Assembly: GCA_002840055.1 (NCBI GenBank)
Contig: PGZJ01000007.1
Span: 61,338-125,337 of the forward strand
DNA: 64,000 nt
From: Gammaproteobacteria bacterium HGW-Gammaproteobacteria-11
GTDB lineage: Bacteria; Pseudomonadota; Gammaproteobacteria; Pseudomonadales; Pseudomonadaceae
Direction: 5' to 3'
The position numbers were made by a program, and so were the translations under genes. Below are positions 15,957-27,069 of the stretch, piece by piece (the stretch's first letter is position 1; each line of letters opens with the position of its first letter). A model generated the notes under the pieces. It had not been told where the DNA came from. It saw nothing but the letters and a program-made list of their open reading frames with translations, and ran no database searches.

Positions 15957-18307
15957 CCGCCGGCATCCAGCTCGCTGAAGGGAGGTGGTGCGTCTTCTTC
16001 CTTGAACACCTCGAAGAAACCCTCGCCGGAGCCGGGGCGCGCACTGCGTCCGGTGGCAGGATCAATACGCACATTGACCAGGCCGCGGGGCATGGGCTGG
16101 CTGTTTTCCGGTCTGCCCTCAAGTGCACCGGCCATGAAGGTCATCCAGATTGGCAGTGCCGCGGTGCCTCCGTACTCACGTCGGCCGAGGGTGCTTGGCT
16201 GGTCAAAGCCAACCCAGACAGTGGTGGCAAAGTCGCCGTTGTAGCCGGCAAACCAGGCGTCCTTCTGGTCATTGGTTGTACCGGTCTTGCCAGCCAGATC
16301 ACCGCGTTGCAGGGCCCTTGCACGCACCGCTGTGCCGCGGGTGATGACATCCTTGAGCATGCTGCTGAGCTGGTAGGTGGTACGGGCGTCAACTACCTGT
16401 GGCGCGATAACGACGTCGGTAACCGGCGACTCGGTGAGCTCGGCGTAACGTTGCAGGCGTTCCTCATGCTTTGCGCGGGCCGATGGGGCGATGGCTGGCA
16501 CGCTGAAATCAATGATCTGTCCGTTATGATCTTCAATGCGATCAATCAGGTAGGCACGCACGCCATAGCCGCCATTGGCAATGATGGTGTAGCCCTGGGC
16601 AATCTGCAGCGGTGTCAGCTCCGGCGTTCCCAGTGATGCTGACAGGTTGCGTGGCAGCTCCTCGCGGCTGAAACCGAACTTTTCGATATAGCTGAGCGCG
16701 TTATCAACGCCCAGATCCTGCATCAGGCGAATCGAGACCAGATTGCGCGAGCGATACAGGGCTTCCCGCAGCCGGATGGGTCCGAGGAAGTCGCCACCGG
16801 AGTTTTGCGGTCGCCAGGCGGAATCGATACCGTCATCAACAAATACCAGTGGCGCATCGTTGACCAGGCTGGCCGGGGTATAGCCGCTGTCGAGCGCGGC
16901 GCTGTAGAGAAAGGGCTTGAAGCTTGAGCCGGGCTGGCGTCGGGCCTGGGTAGCGCGGTTGTAATTGCTTTGCTGGAAAGAGAATCCCCCCGTGAGTGCC
17001 TGGATGCTGCCATCCTGGGGTGACAATACCACCACAGCACTTTGCGCTTCGGGGATTTGAGCCAGCTTGAACAGATTATCATCTGCGGGGATAACTCGAA
17101 TAATATCGCCTACCTTGAGAACGTCTTCCGGCTTGCGGGGCACCGGTCCCATGCTGTTGGCATTCAAATGCGGGCGCGCCCAGCGCATGGCCTCCCAGGG
17201 AATGCTGCCGGTTATGCCGCCACGCAGGGCAATGTCTACCTTGTCAGCTTCAACAGAGAGTACGATCGCAGGCCGCAATCCGCCAATGGTGGTGTAGGGC
17301 CTCAGCAGCGCTTCAACGTTCTCCAGGTCGCTGTCCGGATGATGGGCTTCCGGACCGCGGTAGCCGTGACGACGGTCATACTCCATCAGGCCCTCGCGCA
17401 GGGCTCTGTTCGCCAGGCTTTGCAACTGGCTGTCGACGGTGGTGTAGACATGCAGGCCGCTGGTGTAGGCCGCGTCGCCGAAGCGTTCAAGCATTTCCAG
17501 TCGGGCCATTTCGGCAACATAGGGCGCCTCCATTTCCGGATTGGCGCCGTGATTGCGTGCATTGATTGGGCTGGCAACGGCTTCATCATGGGCGGCCTGG
17601 TCGATATAGCCCAGGCTCAGCATGCGGCCAAGAATCCAGTCGCGACGGATCTTCGTGCGCTCCGGGTTGGCGACGGGATTGAAGCGCGAGGGGGCTTTGG
17701 GTAGCCCGGCAATCATCGCCAGATCAGCCAGCGGCAGCTCGTTGATCGACTTGCCATAGTAGACCTGGGCCGCAGCTTCTATGCCGTAGGCTCTGTTGCC
17801 GAGATAGATCTTGTTGACGTAGAGTTCAAAAATCTCTGTTTTGCTGAGACTGCGTTCAATCTGCAGCGCCAGCAGAATTTCATTGAATTTGCGCGAAAAG
17901 ACCCGATCGCTGGTGAGAAAGTAGTTCTTGGCCACCTGCATCGTGATGGTGCTGCCACCCGTCTGTATCTGACCGGTTTGCACCAATTCGGTGATTGCGC
18001 GGAGCAGGCCTTTGGGATCGACGCCGTGATGATTCAGGAAATTATCATCTTCGGCAGCCAATATGGCGTTAATAAAGTCGTTTGGCACATCCTCATAACG
18101 AATTGGAATTCGGCGCATTTCACCGAATTCAGCTATCAATTTGTTATCTGTGCTATATATCCGCAGAGGGGTTTGTAATTGCAGGTCGCGCAGGGTCTCA
18201 ACGTCCGGCAAAGCAGGGCTCAGATACAGTGCAATGCCGCTTAGCGCCATTATCGGGGCGCAAATCAGGGCAATGAGGGACCAGAAAGCAAGTTTTAGAA
18301 AGCGCAT
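15914..18307 (-). CDS. ponA: penicillin-binding protein 1A
   Basis: This 797-residue bifunctional class A PBP polymerises and cross-links peptidoglycan at the inner membrane. A signal-anchor helix lies at 7-30. The GT51 glycosyltransferase domain has catalytic Glu86 in EDDNF and GGSTITMQ (117-124). A beta-rich insert (roughly 300-425) typical of PBP1A follows. The transpeptidase motifs are S461-S-F-K464, S520-R-N522 and K674-T-G676. It is divergent from the pilMNOPQ operon, the arrangement known in Pseudomonas. The 3' end overlaps a convergent LysR gene by 43 bp. Confidence 0.96.
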   Translation of the reverse strand: MRFLKLAFWSLIALICAPIMALSGIALYLSPALPDVETLRDLQLQTPLRIYSTDNKLIAEFGEMRRIPIRYEDVPNDFINAILAAEDDNFLNHHGVDPKGLLRAITELVQTGQIQTGGSTITMQVAKNYFLTSDRVFSRKFNEILLALQIERSLSKTEIFELYVNKIYLGNRAYGIEAAAQVYYGKSINELPLADLAMIAGLPKAPSRFNPVANPERTKIRRDWILGRMLSLGYIDQAAHDEAVASPINARNHGANPEMEAPYVAEMARLEMLERFGDAAYTSGLHVYTTVDSQLQSLANRALREGLMEYDRRHGYRGPEAHHPDSDLENVEALLRPYTTIGGLRPAIVLSVEADKVDIALRGGITGSIPWEAMRWARPHLNANSMGPVPRKPEDVLKVGDIIRVIPADDNLFKLAQIPEAQSAVVVLSPQDGSIQALTGGFSFQQSNYNRATQARRQPGSSFKPFLYSAALDSGYTPASLVNDAPLVFVDDGIDSAWRPQNSGGDFLGPIRLREALYRSRNLVSIRLMQDLGVDNALSYIEKFGFSREELPRNLSASLGTPELTPLQIAQGYTIIANGGYGVRAYLIDRIEDHNGQIIDFSVPAIAPSARAKHEERLQRYAELTESPVTDVVIAPQVVDARTTYQLSSMLKDVITRGTAVRARALQRGDLAGKTGTTNDQKDAWFAGYNGDFATTVWVGFDQPSTLGRREYGGTAALPIWMTFMAGALEGRPENSQPMPRGLVNVRIDPATGRSARPGSGEGFFEVFKEEDAPPPFSELDAGGYSSDGAVTPLELF

Positions 18308-18411
18308 AAGGGACGGGCAAATTCCCTGTCAAATGAATTGGTTAGAGTAAAGGTCAGGTGAGAACGGGTTAACAGTCTGCATTATAAGCGTATTTTTTTT
18401 GATTTAGCTAT

Positions 18412-18440
18412 TTGCGCTTGTAGACGGACTGTTATTTAAT
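18412..18440 (+). promoter_or_regulatory. candidate sigma70 promoter of pilM
   Basis: TTGCGC (18412-18417) and TTTAAT (18435-18440) are separated by exactly 17 nt and lie about 50 bp before the pilM start, in the 185-bp gap shared with divergent ponA. Both boxes are imperfect. Confidence 0.4.
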
Positions 18441-18465
18441 GTAGGAAAACATAAACCGTCCGTAA

Positions 18466-19556
<1,091 letters not shown>

Positions 19557-19557
<1 letters not shown>

Positions 19558-20132
19558 TGGCTCGCATTAACCTACTACCCTGGCGCGAGCAGCTCAGGGA
19601 AGAGCGCAAGAAGGAGTTTCTGACCATTCTTGTGCTGATTGTTGTATTTGCCGCCGCCCTGATCTTTTTGGGTGATCGCGTGCTTAACGGCAAAATCGAT
19701 CATCAAAATGCCCGGAATGCGTTTTTGCAGAAAGAAATCGCGCTTCTCGATACCCGAATTCAGGAAATCGAAGAGCTACAAGCCCGCCGTTCCCAATTGC
19801 TGGATCGTATGAAGGTTATCCAGGATTTGCAGGGTAATCGTCCGATTATTGTTCGGGTGTTTGATGAAATGGCTCGGACCTTGCCAGACGGTGTTTTCTT
19901 CAGCTTGGTGGAAATGAAAGCCAGCGTAGTCAGTATCAAGGGCGGTGCAGAATCGAATAGCCGGGTTTCCAATCTGATGAGGCAAATGGATGCGTCTGAT
20001 TGGCTTACTTCGCCAAACCTGACGGCCGTTCGTGCTATTACCTCGGGTGGTGTGGATCAAGCTAACGAGTTCGAGCTGTCTGTGCGCCAGACCGACCCGC
20101 GTAGCGCGGCTGAGGGAGAGGGCCAGCAATGA
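19557..20132 (+). CDS. pilN: type IV pilus assembly protein PilN
   Basis: This 191-residue bitopic inner-membrane protein starts with the PilM-binding segment ARINLLPWREQLREERKKEF, followed by one transmembrane helix (about 21-42), a coiled-coil stretch and a ferredoxin-like periplasmic domain. It pairs with PilO. The start at 19557 overlaps the pilM stop and the end overlaps pilO by ATGA, so translation is coupled across the operon. Confidence 0.95.
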
Positions 20133-20755
20133 GCATTAATCAGGCAGTTGAAAGCTTTAAAAAGATTGATGTTAACAACATCGACTTTAACAACGTGGGA
20201 TCATGGCCAGGTGCGCTGAAATTTATCACTGGGCTTATTCTTCTTATCGCCCTGTTGGTTGCAGGCTATCACTTTCACCTCAAGGATCTGCAGGTTTCCT
20301 TGGAGCGTGAGCAAGCCACTGAAGTAACCTTGCGTGCAGAATTTACCGACAAGTCATTCCGCGCAGCCAATCTTGAGGCTTACAAAGAGCAGTTGGCAGA
20401 AATTGAGGAGCGTTTTGGGACCTTGCTAAAACAACTTCCCAGTGACACTGAAGTGCCTGGTCTGTTGGAAGATATTACGCAGATGGGTCTTAACAGCGGT
20501 CTTGAGTTCGAATCCATTACTTTGCAGCCTGAGGTTGCGCAGCAATTTTATATCGAGCTTCCAATTCAGATAGTAGTGATGGGTAGCTACCATGACATCG
20601 CCACTTTCGTCAGCAGCGTGTCAGGCTTGCCCCGTATCGTTACCCTTCATGACTTCAAGATTGAGCCAGTAGAGGAGGGTGGTAATCCAGACCTTCTCAA
20701 GATGGACATTCTGGCCAAGACCTATCGATACAACGAAGCAGGAGGCGAGCAATGA
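20129..20755 (+). CDS. pilO: type IV pilus assembly protein PilO
   Basis: This 208-residue bitopic protein has a short cytoplasmic tail, one membrane helix (about 30-48), a coiled-coil region (50-95) and a periplasmic alpha/beta domain. It dimerises with PilN and carries PilP to the secretin. ATGA overlaps join it to pilN and pilP. Length and position match the Pseudomonas pil operon. Confidence 0.95.
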   Translation: MSINQAVESFKKIDVNNIDFNNVGSWPGALKFITGLILLIALLVAGYHFHLKDLQVSLEREQATEVTLRAEFTDKSFRAANLEAYKEQLAEIEERFGTLLKQLPSDTEVPGLLEDITQMGLNSGLEFESITLQPEVAQQFYIELPIQIVVMGSYHDIATFVSSVSGLPRIVTLHDFKIEPVEEGGNPDLLKMDILAKTYRYNEAGGEQ

Positions 20756-21279
20756 TCATGCGTCATTCCATGTTGAGCGTCGCACTTGCCTCCGGTTTGC
20801 TTTTGTCTGGCTGTGGTGGCGGTAATTTCAGCGATCTGCAAGAGTTTATGGAGCAGACCCGGGCTCGACCTGCCGGTGCCATCGAGCCTCTGCCAAGATT
20901 TCAGCCCTACGAGGCATTCACGTACAGTGCAACATCCTTGCGTAGCCCGTTCCAGCCGCCGATCAAGATTGATCTGACGCAGCCACGCGGGTCGCAGGAT
21001 ATCAAGCCCGATGAAGACCGGGTTCGACAGTTTCTTGAGGGCTTCAACATCGAGTCCTTTGAGATGGTTGGCATTCTCAGTAACGACCAGGGCATGCAGG
21101 CACTTATACGAGGTGCCGGCAGTGTCCACAGGGTAAGAATTGGTGACTATCTGGGTCGAAATCACGGCCGTATTGCCAGTATCGAAGAAGGCCGTGTCGA
21201 CGTAGTAGAAATCGTCCCGGACGGTGAAGGTGGTTGGTTGGAGCGCCCGCGAACGCTCAGCTTGCCTGAGCGCGGATAA
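20752..21279 (+). CDS. pilP: type IV pilus lipoprotein PilP
   Basis: This 175-residue protein has a lipoprotein signal ending in LLLSGCGGG (lipidation at the Cys), an unstructured linker that binds PilN/PilO, and a C-terminal beta domain that contacts the secretin PilQ. The start is ATG 20752, in an ATGA overlap with pilO; ATG 20758 is also possible and would still leave a complete signal. pilQ follows after 20 bp. Confidence 0.94.
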   Translation: MIMRHSMLSVALASGLLLSGCGGGNFSDLQEFMEQTRARPAGAIEPLPRFQPYEAFTYSATSLRSPFQPPIKIDLTQPRGSQDIKPDEDRVRQFLEGFNIESFEMVGILSNDQGMQALIRGAGSVHRVRIGDYLGRNHGRIASIEEGRVDVVEIVPDGEGGWLERPRTLSLPERG

Positions 21280-21299
21280 GTCAACCAGGGAGATAAAAA

Positions 21300-23486
21300 A
21301 TGAACTGCAAACAGTCACGCGTGGAACGCAATCACATGCCTTTAACCAGAAAGTTTTCACTAGCAGCGGTTCTTGCGCTGTTGAGTCCGCTGGCCCTGGC
21401 GGCCAATCTGCAGAATCTGGATGTGGCCTCCCTGCCGGGCGAGCGGGTTGAGTTGAAGCTTAGCTTTGACGAACCGGTTGTTTCCACGCCCAAGGGCTAC
21501 ACCATAGATCAGCCAGCCCGTATCGCGATTGACTTGCCTGGGGTAAAAAACCAGCTTGGTCAACGCAACCGTGAGTTGGGTCTGGGTAATGCTCGTAGCC
21601 TGACCGTGGTTGAAGCGAATGACCGTACGCGCCTCATTATCAACCTGACAGACCTGGTCCCCTACGCTACCCGTGTAGATGGCAATGATCTGTATATCAT
21701 GGTGGGTGCTGCCAGTGCGCCAGGCTATACCGCAGCCGACACGCCAACAGCTGTAGCGCCGGCAACCGCAGCTCCTTCACAGTGGCGAGATGCGTCGCAG
21801 CCTGCCGTGAGTGCGTCTGCAGCCACCGGTGCCCCTGCTATTCGTGGTCTTGACTTCCAGCGTGGCGATCAGGGTGAAGGTAACGTCGTCATTGACCTGT
21901 CTGACCCGTCAATTCGCGTTGATGTTGAAGAGCAGGGCGGCCGTGTGCGTCTGACCTTCCCTGATACCCAGTTGCCTGATCAACTGCGCGTGCGTCTGGA
22001 CGTGAAGGACTTCGCTACGCCGGTCAACTTTGTTAATGCCAGCACCAGTGGCCGCAACGCAGTCGTAAACATTGAGCCCACGGGTTTTTACGAGCATCTG
22101 GTATACCAGGCGGACAACAGGTTGATTGTAAGCTTCAAGCCGCTGACTCGCACCGAAGTCGAACAGCGCCGTGCGGATGCATTTGCTTACACTGGCGAGA
22201 AGTTGTCTCTTAACTTCCAGAACATTGAAGTGCGTTCTGTTCTGCAGCTGATTGCTGATTTTACCGACCTGAATCTGGTTGCCAGTGATACCGTTCAGGG
22301 TAGCATTACCCTTCGCCTGCAGAATGTGCCATGGGATCAGGCACTGGATCTGGTGCTCAAGACCAAAGGCCTTGATCAGCGCAAGATAGGCAACGTACTG
22401 CTGGTCGCGCCGGCCGAGGAAATTGCTGCTCGAGAGCGTCAGGAGCTTGAGGCTCTTCGTCAGGTTGCTGAGCTTGCGCCCCTGCGCAAGGAAATCATCC
22501 AGCTGAACTATGCCAAGGCGTCTGACATTGCCAGCCTGTATGAGGATAACGAGAACGAAGGTACGCTCGCCGATGATATGCGTGGCTCGGTAATCTTTGA
22601 TGACCGCACCAATACCTTGCTGGTTACCTTGACTCAGGAGCGTATCGACGAACTGCGTCGTATCGTTACCCAGCTGGATATCCCGGTCCGTCAGGTCATG
22701 ATTGAGGCCCGTATTGTTGAAGCCAACGTTGGTTTTGACCGTGCCTTGGGTGTGCGTTGGGGCGGTAATGTGCGTATGGGCGATCGCTTCAGTCTGTTCG
22801 GCCAGGATGGCCAGACCGGCGTTGACGACAGTGCTGAAGATCAGAGCACTGCTGGCTTCCAGGGTCGTCCTACCCGACCATTCAATACCCCCTTTGTTGA
22901 CATGGGTCTGGCTGCCGGAATGTCTACCTCAGGCATTGGTATTGGTTTCATAACCGATAACACCATTCTGGATCTGCAACTGTCCGCCATGGAGAGTACC
23001 GGTAACGGTGAAATCATTTCCCAGCCCAAGGTTGTTACCTCGGACAAGGAAACAGCCAAGATCCTCAAGGGTTCCGAGATACCCTACCAGGAAGCCAGTT
23101 CCAGTGGTGCGACTACTACCGCCTTTGCTGAGGCAGTGCTGTCGCTGGAAGTAACCCCGCAAATCACTCCGGATAACCAGGTCATCATGGAGGTAATTGT
23201 CACCAAGGATGAGCCTGACTTCACCAACGAAGTGAACGGTGTGCCGACCATTCGCAAGAATGAAGTCAACGCTACTATTCTGGTTGGTGACGGTGAGACC
23301 ATCGTGATTGGTGGTGTGTTCTCCAGTGAAACGCAGAACGGTGTTGAAAAGGTGCCTTTCCTTGGTGATCTGCCGATCTTGGGTCGTGCCTTCCGCCGTG
23401 ACATTACCTCGGAAACCAAATCTGAACTGCTGATTTTCCTGACCCCGCGCATTATCAACAACGGAGCTATCAGCGTTGCCAGGTAA
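21300..23486 (+). CDS. pilQ: type IV pilus secretin PilQ
   Basis: This 728-residue outer-membrane secretin forms the pore through which the pilus leaves the cell. A signal peptide (to about residue 34, ending LALAAN) is followed by two AMIN-type peptidoglycan-binding domains, a Pro/Ala/Thr-rich linker (about 140-180), N0/N1 domains and the C-terminal secretin domain ([15 protein letters not shown], then [10 protein letters not shown]). ATG 21300 has GGGAGA 8 nt upstream; ATG 21336 would give a more compact signal peptide. aroK follows directly. Confidence 0.96.
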   Translation: MNCKQSRVERNHMPLTRKFSLAAVLALLSPLALAANLQNLDVASLPGERVELKLSFDEPVVSTPKGYTIDQPARIAIDLPGVKNQLGQRNRELGLGNARSLTVVEANDRTRLIINLTDLVPYATRVDGNDLYIMVGAASAPGYTAADTPTAVAPATAAPSQWRDASQPAVSASAATGAPAIRGLDFQRGDQGEGNVVIDLSDPSIRVDVEEQGGRVRLTFPDTQLPDQLRVRLDVKDFATPVNFVNASTSGRNAVVNIEPTGFYEHLVYQADNRLIVSFKPLTRTEVEQRRADAFAYTGEKLSLNFQNIEVRSVLQLIADFTDLNLVASDTVQGSITLRLQNVPWDQALDLVLKTKGLDQRKIGNVLLVAPAEEIAARERQELEALRQVAELAPLRKEIIQLNYAKASDIASLYEDNENEGTLADDMRGSVIFDDRTNTLLVTLTQERIDELRRIVTQLDIPVRQVMIEARIVEANVGFDRALGVRWGGNVRMGDRFSLFGQDGQTGVDDSAEDQSTAGFQGRPTRPFNTPFVDMGLAAGMSTSGIGIGFITDNTILDLQLSAMESTGNGEIISQPKVVTSDKETAKILKGSEIPYQEASSSGATTTAFAEAVLSLEVTPQITPDNQVIMEVIVTKDEPDFTNEVNGVPTIRKNEVNATILVGDGETIVIGGVFSSETQNGVEKVPFLGDLPILGRAFRRDITSETKSELLIFLTPRIINNGAISVAR

Positions 23487-23491
23487 GCCCG

Positions 23492-24007
23492 TTGCGTAAC
23501 GTGTTTCTGGTAGGCCCGATGGGTGCTGGGAAAAGCACCATCGGGCGACTGCTTGCAAAGGAACTCAAATACCCCTTCAAGGATTCAGACCGGGAGATAG
23601 AGGCGCGAACTGGCGCTGATATCCCCTGGATTTTTGACGTTGAGGGTGAGGAAGGCTTCCGCGAGCGCGAGGAGGCCATGATTGCCGAGCTGGTACTTGA
23701 GCAGGGTATCGTTCTTGCCACCGGGGGTGGGGTAGTCATGCGTGAAGCCAATCGACGTGCGCTGGCTGCCCATGGTCTTGTTGTGTATTTGCGCACCAGC
23801 GTCGATCAACAACTGCAACGCACCGCCAAGGATCGTCAACGCCCATTGTTACAGACGGCAGACCCGGAAAAGGTCTTGCGCGAGTTAATGGCCAGGCGTG
23901 ACCCGCTGTACCGCGAAATTGCCGACCTCATCATCGATACTGATCAGCGTGGCCCGAAGATTGTGGTCAATACCATTCTCAATCGCCTTCAAGATGGCGC
24001 CGACTGA
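23492..24007 (+). CDS. aroK: shikimate kinase
   Basis: This 171-residue kinase phosphorylates shikimate in aromatic amino acid synthesis. It carries the Walker A loop GPMGAGKST (8-16), the shikimate-binding DSDREIE and the ATGGGVV motif. It appears to start with TTG 23492, with AGGTAA overlapping the pilQ stop as its ribosome site; no ATG or GTG is available near the P-loop. The aroK-aroB-damX order follows pilQ as in other pseudomonads. Confidence 0.95.
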   Translation: MRNVFLVGPMGAGKSTIGRLLAKELKYPFKDSDREIEARTGADIPWIFDVEGEEGFREREEAMIAELVLEQGIVLATGGGVVMREANRRALAAHGLVVYLRTSVDQQLQRTAKDRQRPLLQTADPEKVLRELMARRDPLYREIADLIIDTDQRGPKIVVNTILNRLQDGAD

Positions 24008-24099
24008 CAGGCTGCATAGCTCCTCCCAAGCACGTGTTCAGCTTATGCAATGCCCTGCCGGGTGTTGTATTCTTGTCGCATTCTGATGGAGAGAACGAG

Positions 24100-25179
24100 A
24101 TGCAGCAATTAAACGTTGAGTTGGGTGAGCGCAGTTATCCTATTTATATTGGGAGTGGTTTGCTCGGCCAGCCAGCGCTGTTCACCGATCATATCCATGG
24201 TCGTCAGGTCTGCATCGTGACAGACGATACTGTCGCGCCTCTGTATCTGGAGCGTCTCTGTGCGACACTCAAAGATTATCAACTGCTCAAGGTCGTATTG
24301 CCTACGGGCGAAGCCTTCAAGAACTGGGCCACACTGCAACAGGTGTTTGATGCACTGCTGCTTAACCGGCATGACCGCAAGACCACATTGATCGCCCTCG
24401 GTGGCGGCGTTATTGGTGATATGACCGGATTTGCGGCGGCTTGCTATCAGCGTGGTGTCGATTTTATTCAGGTACCGACAACGCTGTTGTCGCAGGTTGA
24501 CTCTTCCGTGGGCGGCAAGACCGGCATCAATCATCCGGCCGGGAAAAATATGCTCGGTGCCTTCTACCAGCCGCAGGCAGTGATCATTGATACCGACAGC
24601 CTGAAAACCTTGCCAGCCAGGGAGATCAGTGCGGGTCTGGCGGAAATCATCAAATACGGTTTGATCCGTGATGCGGACTTTCTGTCCTGGCTCGAAGTCA
24701 ATATGGCTGCATTGCGCTGCCTGGATGCAGCCTTGATAACGGAAGCCATCAATCGTTCTTGCTCCATCAAGGCCGAGGTGGTTGCCGCCGATGAGCGTGA
24801 AGGCGGGGTTCGGGCCATTCTCAACCTGGGACATACCTTTGGTCATGCTATCGAGGCGCACCAGGGCTATGGACAATGGTTGCACGGTGAAGCAGTTGGC
24901 GCGGGAATGGTAATGGCGCTGGATCTGTCGCGCCGCCTTGGTCGATTGAATGACACTGACTTTGAGCGTGGACGCAGTCTGATAGCTGCAGCAGGGCTAC
25001 CGGTCTCGCCACCCGCCGAAATGACAGTTGAAGACTTCACGGAACTGATGTCCGTGGACAAGAAGGTGCTGGATGGCAAGTTGCGCCTGGTGTTGCTCAG
25101 GCAGATGGGTCAGGCGGATGTCACAGCGGATTTTCCGTTGGAATCACTTAATGCCACGCTGAATGCGTGGCGCCAATAA
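24100..25179 (+). CDS. aroB: 3-dehydroquinate synthase
   Basis: This 359-residue NAD- and metal-dependent enzyme makes 3-dehydroquinate from DAHP. Visible motifs are [20 protein letters not shown] (NAD loop), [17 protein letters not shown], the metal-site residues in [11 protein letters not shown] and the histidine in [13 protein letters not shown] 24100 follows TGGAGAGA; the longer frame from 24034 is unconserved. The damX gene starts 20 bp downstream. Confidence 0.96.
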   Translation: MQQLNVELGERSYPIYIGSGLLGQPALFTDHIHGRQVCIVTDDTVAPLYLERLCATLKDYQLLKVVLPTGEAFKNWATLQQVFDALLLNRHDRKTTLIALGGGVIGDMTGFAAACYQRGVDFIQVPTTLLSQVDSSVGGKTGINHPAGKNMLGAFYQPQAVIIDTDSLKTLPAREISAGLAEIIKYGLIRDADFLSWLEVNMAALRCLDAALITEAINRSCSIKAEVVAADEREGGVRAILNLGHTFGHAIEAHQGYGQWLHGEAVGAGMVMALDLSRRLGRLNDTDFERGRSLIAAAGLPVSPPAEMTVEDFTELMSVDKKVLDGKLRLVLLRQMGQADVTADFPLESLNATLNAWRQ

Positions 25180-25198
25180 CAGTTGCAGGGTAAAAGAC

Positions 25199-26746
25199 AT
25201 GACAGTTCCGGGTGGCATTGAAGCCTTTCTCGATCACTATCAATTGACGCACGACCCCTTTGCTGCCCGTACACCGGGTTTCAAGTTCTTTACCCCGCAG
25301 CGCAAGAATGTGTTGGCCGAATTGCATCATCTCGCCCGCTTCGGCAATCGTGCGCTGTTGGTGACGGGGCCGCATGGCAGCGGCAAGACACTGCTGCGCC
25401 AGGCCCTGGTAGCGAGTACCAACAAGGACACCACCCAGTGTGTAGTGACGACGGCGAAGGAATTTCCGGAGTCTGGCGGGTTAATGGGCTATTTGTGCCA
25501 GGCAGTGAATGCCAGTGGACGCAATGTTGAGGCGTTACTTGATCGCGCAGAACAGTTGCACGAGACCGGTGTGCAGCTCTATTTGATCATTGATGATGCC
25601 GAGTTGCTTGAGCAGCAAGCCTTGCAGGATATTGTCGACCTGTGTCTGGTTGACGGTGAGGACTCGGCCCTGCGTCTGTTCCTGTTTGCAGATCCGCACA
25701 TAGATCAGGCGCTGGACAAGATAGAAATTGATGCCAGCGATGATGAAGATAGTGATCTTGCCGATACCTGGGTACACAGGATTGTACTGCAGCCCTACAG
25801 TCTGGAAGAAACGCGCGATTACATTGCCCAGCGACTGGATGCGGCTGGGCAGGGTATTGAGCTGGTTGATGATGCACAGTTGGAGTGGGTTCATGACCAC
25901 AGCGGTGGCTGGCCTGGGTTGATCAACAGTGCTGCAATGAAGGCTATGCAGGACGCGATGGATGAGCAGGAGCGCGCGGTCGAGGGCCCCAAGCCAGGTT
26001 TGCCGCTGAAAACCATTGCGGCTCTGGTGCTGGTGGGGGCTGGTGTGGCCTTTGCCTGGTGGATGGGTGATCAAGAGCAGCAGGCACCGGTAGAAACAGT
26101 ATTGCAGTTACCTGAAGCGACTACCCCAGCGGTGGTCAATGCCGATCCTGAGCTGGCCGGATTAACCGAAATGGATTCGCTGGCGATCAGTCCTGCGGCT
26201 TCAGAGACCCCTGTTACACAGACGGACAGCCAGGAGCCTCAGCCGCTTCAGGACCCTGTGGTAATCGATACGCCGCCAGTACCCGATGCCGGTACGCCGC
26301 CGGTGGTAGTAGCGGGTTCCCCGGCAGCACCGAGTATTACGCCTAGCCCTGTTGCTGAGGCACAAGCCCCTGTTGCTGCCACACCAGCCGCATCCCGGGC
26401 CACTGAGAGCTCGACGACGGCTTCAACAGCGGTGCCAGCGCCGGTGCCGAGTCAGTCTGACAATGGTGCCTGGTACAGAGAGGCAGCTGCTAGCGAGTAT
26501 GTGCTGCAATTGCTTGGCAGTCGAAGCCAGGATGCAGCCAAGAGCTTTATCAGCCGCAATAGCGCGCTCGCGGATCTGGATTTCTTTGAGACACGTCACG
26601 AGGGGCAGCCCTGGTTTGTTGTAACCCAGGGTCGCTATGCGACGCGGCAACAGGCCCAGGCCGCCATTGCCGCTTTGCCAGAGCCGGTAAAGCAGCTCAA
26701 GCCTTGGCCAAGAAGCGTGGGCAACATTCAGTCAGCGATGCAGTAA
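25199..26746 (+). CDS. damX: DamX-like cell division protein (AAA + SPOR)
   Basis: This 515-residue protein joins an N-terminal AAA-type ATPase domain (GPHGSGKT at 57-64, LYLIIDDAELL) to one membrane helix (about 268-288), a long Pro/Ala/Thr/Val-rich periplasmic linker and a C-terminal SPOR domain (about 430-510, YVLQLLGSRSQDAAKSF) that binds denuded septal peptidoglycan. DamX follows aroB in many gammaproteobacteria. ATG 25199 has AGGG about 9 nt upstream. Confidence 0.9.
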   Translation: MTVPGGIEAFLDHYQLTHDPFAARTPGFKFFTPQRKNVLAELHHLARFGNRALLVTGPHGSGKTLLRQALVASTNKDTTQCVVTTAKEFPESGGLMGYLCQAVNASGRNVEALLDRAEQLHETGVQLYLIIDDAELLEQQALQDIVDLCLVDGEDSALRLFLFADPHIDQALDKIEIDASDDEDSDLADTWVHRIVLQPYSLEETRDYIAQRLDAAGQGIELVDDAQLEWVHDHSGGWPGLINSAAMKAMQDAMDEQERAVEGPKPGLPLKTIAALVLVGAGVAFAWWMGDQEQQAPVETVLQLPEATTPAVVNADPELAGLTEMDSLAISPAASETPVTQTDSQEPQPLQDPVVIDTPPVPDAGTPPVVVAGSPAAPSITPSPVAEAQAPVAATPAASRATESSTTASTAVPAPVPSQSDNGAWYREAAASEYVLQLLGSRSQDAAKSFISRNSALADLDFFETRHEGQPWFVVTQGRYATRQQAQAAIAALPEPVKQLKPWPRSVGNIQSAMQ

Positions 26747-26751
26747 GCTGT

Positions 26752-26787
26752 TGATGCTTGCTGATCCCAGTGGGGCAGCAAGCATCA
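26752..26787 (+). terminator. hairpin after damX
   Basis: A perfect 11-bp inverted repeat TGATGCTTGCT / AGCAAGCATCA with a 14-nt loop begins 6 bp after the damX stop. No T run follows, so termination efficiency is uncertain. The remaining 280 bp up to gltB hold an A/T-rich promoter region; two short open frames there look spurious. Confidence 0.45.
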
Positions 26788-26948
26788 GTCCATATCGAGT
26801 TCGCTCAAGCCACTATTCACGTTGCCGTTCATCGGCGTAGCCGACCAGTTTATCCCAGGCTTTTGCATGAAAAAGCCTGCGCGAAGGGCTGAAATTGTAA
26901 AAGCTTTCCTTTTTACGACATTTGCATACGCTTTTGCGGCAAAAAAAA

Positions 26949-26977
26949 TTGTGGTGGTTTTGGCTGCTGTGTACAAT
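26949..26977 (+). promoter_or_regulatory. candidate sigma70 promoter of gltB
   Basis: TTGTGG (26949-26954) and TACAAT (26972-26977) are 17 nt apart, directly after an A8 tract (26941-26948) that could act as an UP element. Transcription would start near 26984, giving a leader of about 85 nt before gltB. Confidence 0.55.
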
Positions 26978-27069
26978 CAACTCCCCTTTTTCTTCGACGC
27001 CGGTGCAGGCCTTTTCCCTAGCCCGCTGACAGGTGTCTGATCTTTAAGCTTTTTAATGAGAGCGTGCCT

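Noticed and set aside
26785..27040. Short open frames of 63-72 codons on both strands before gltB
   Set aside because: They overlap each other and the promoter, have no ribosome site and no family resemblance.
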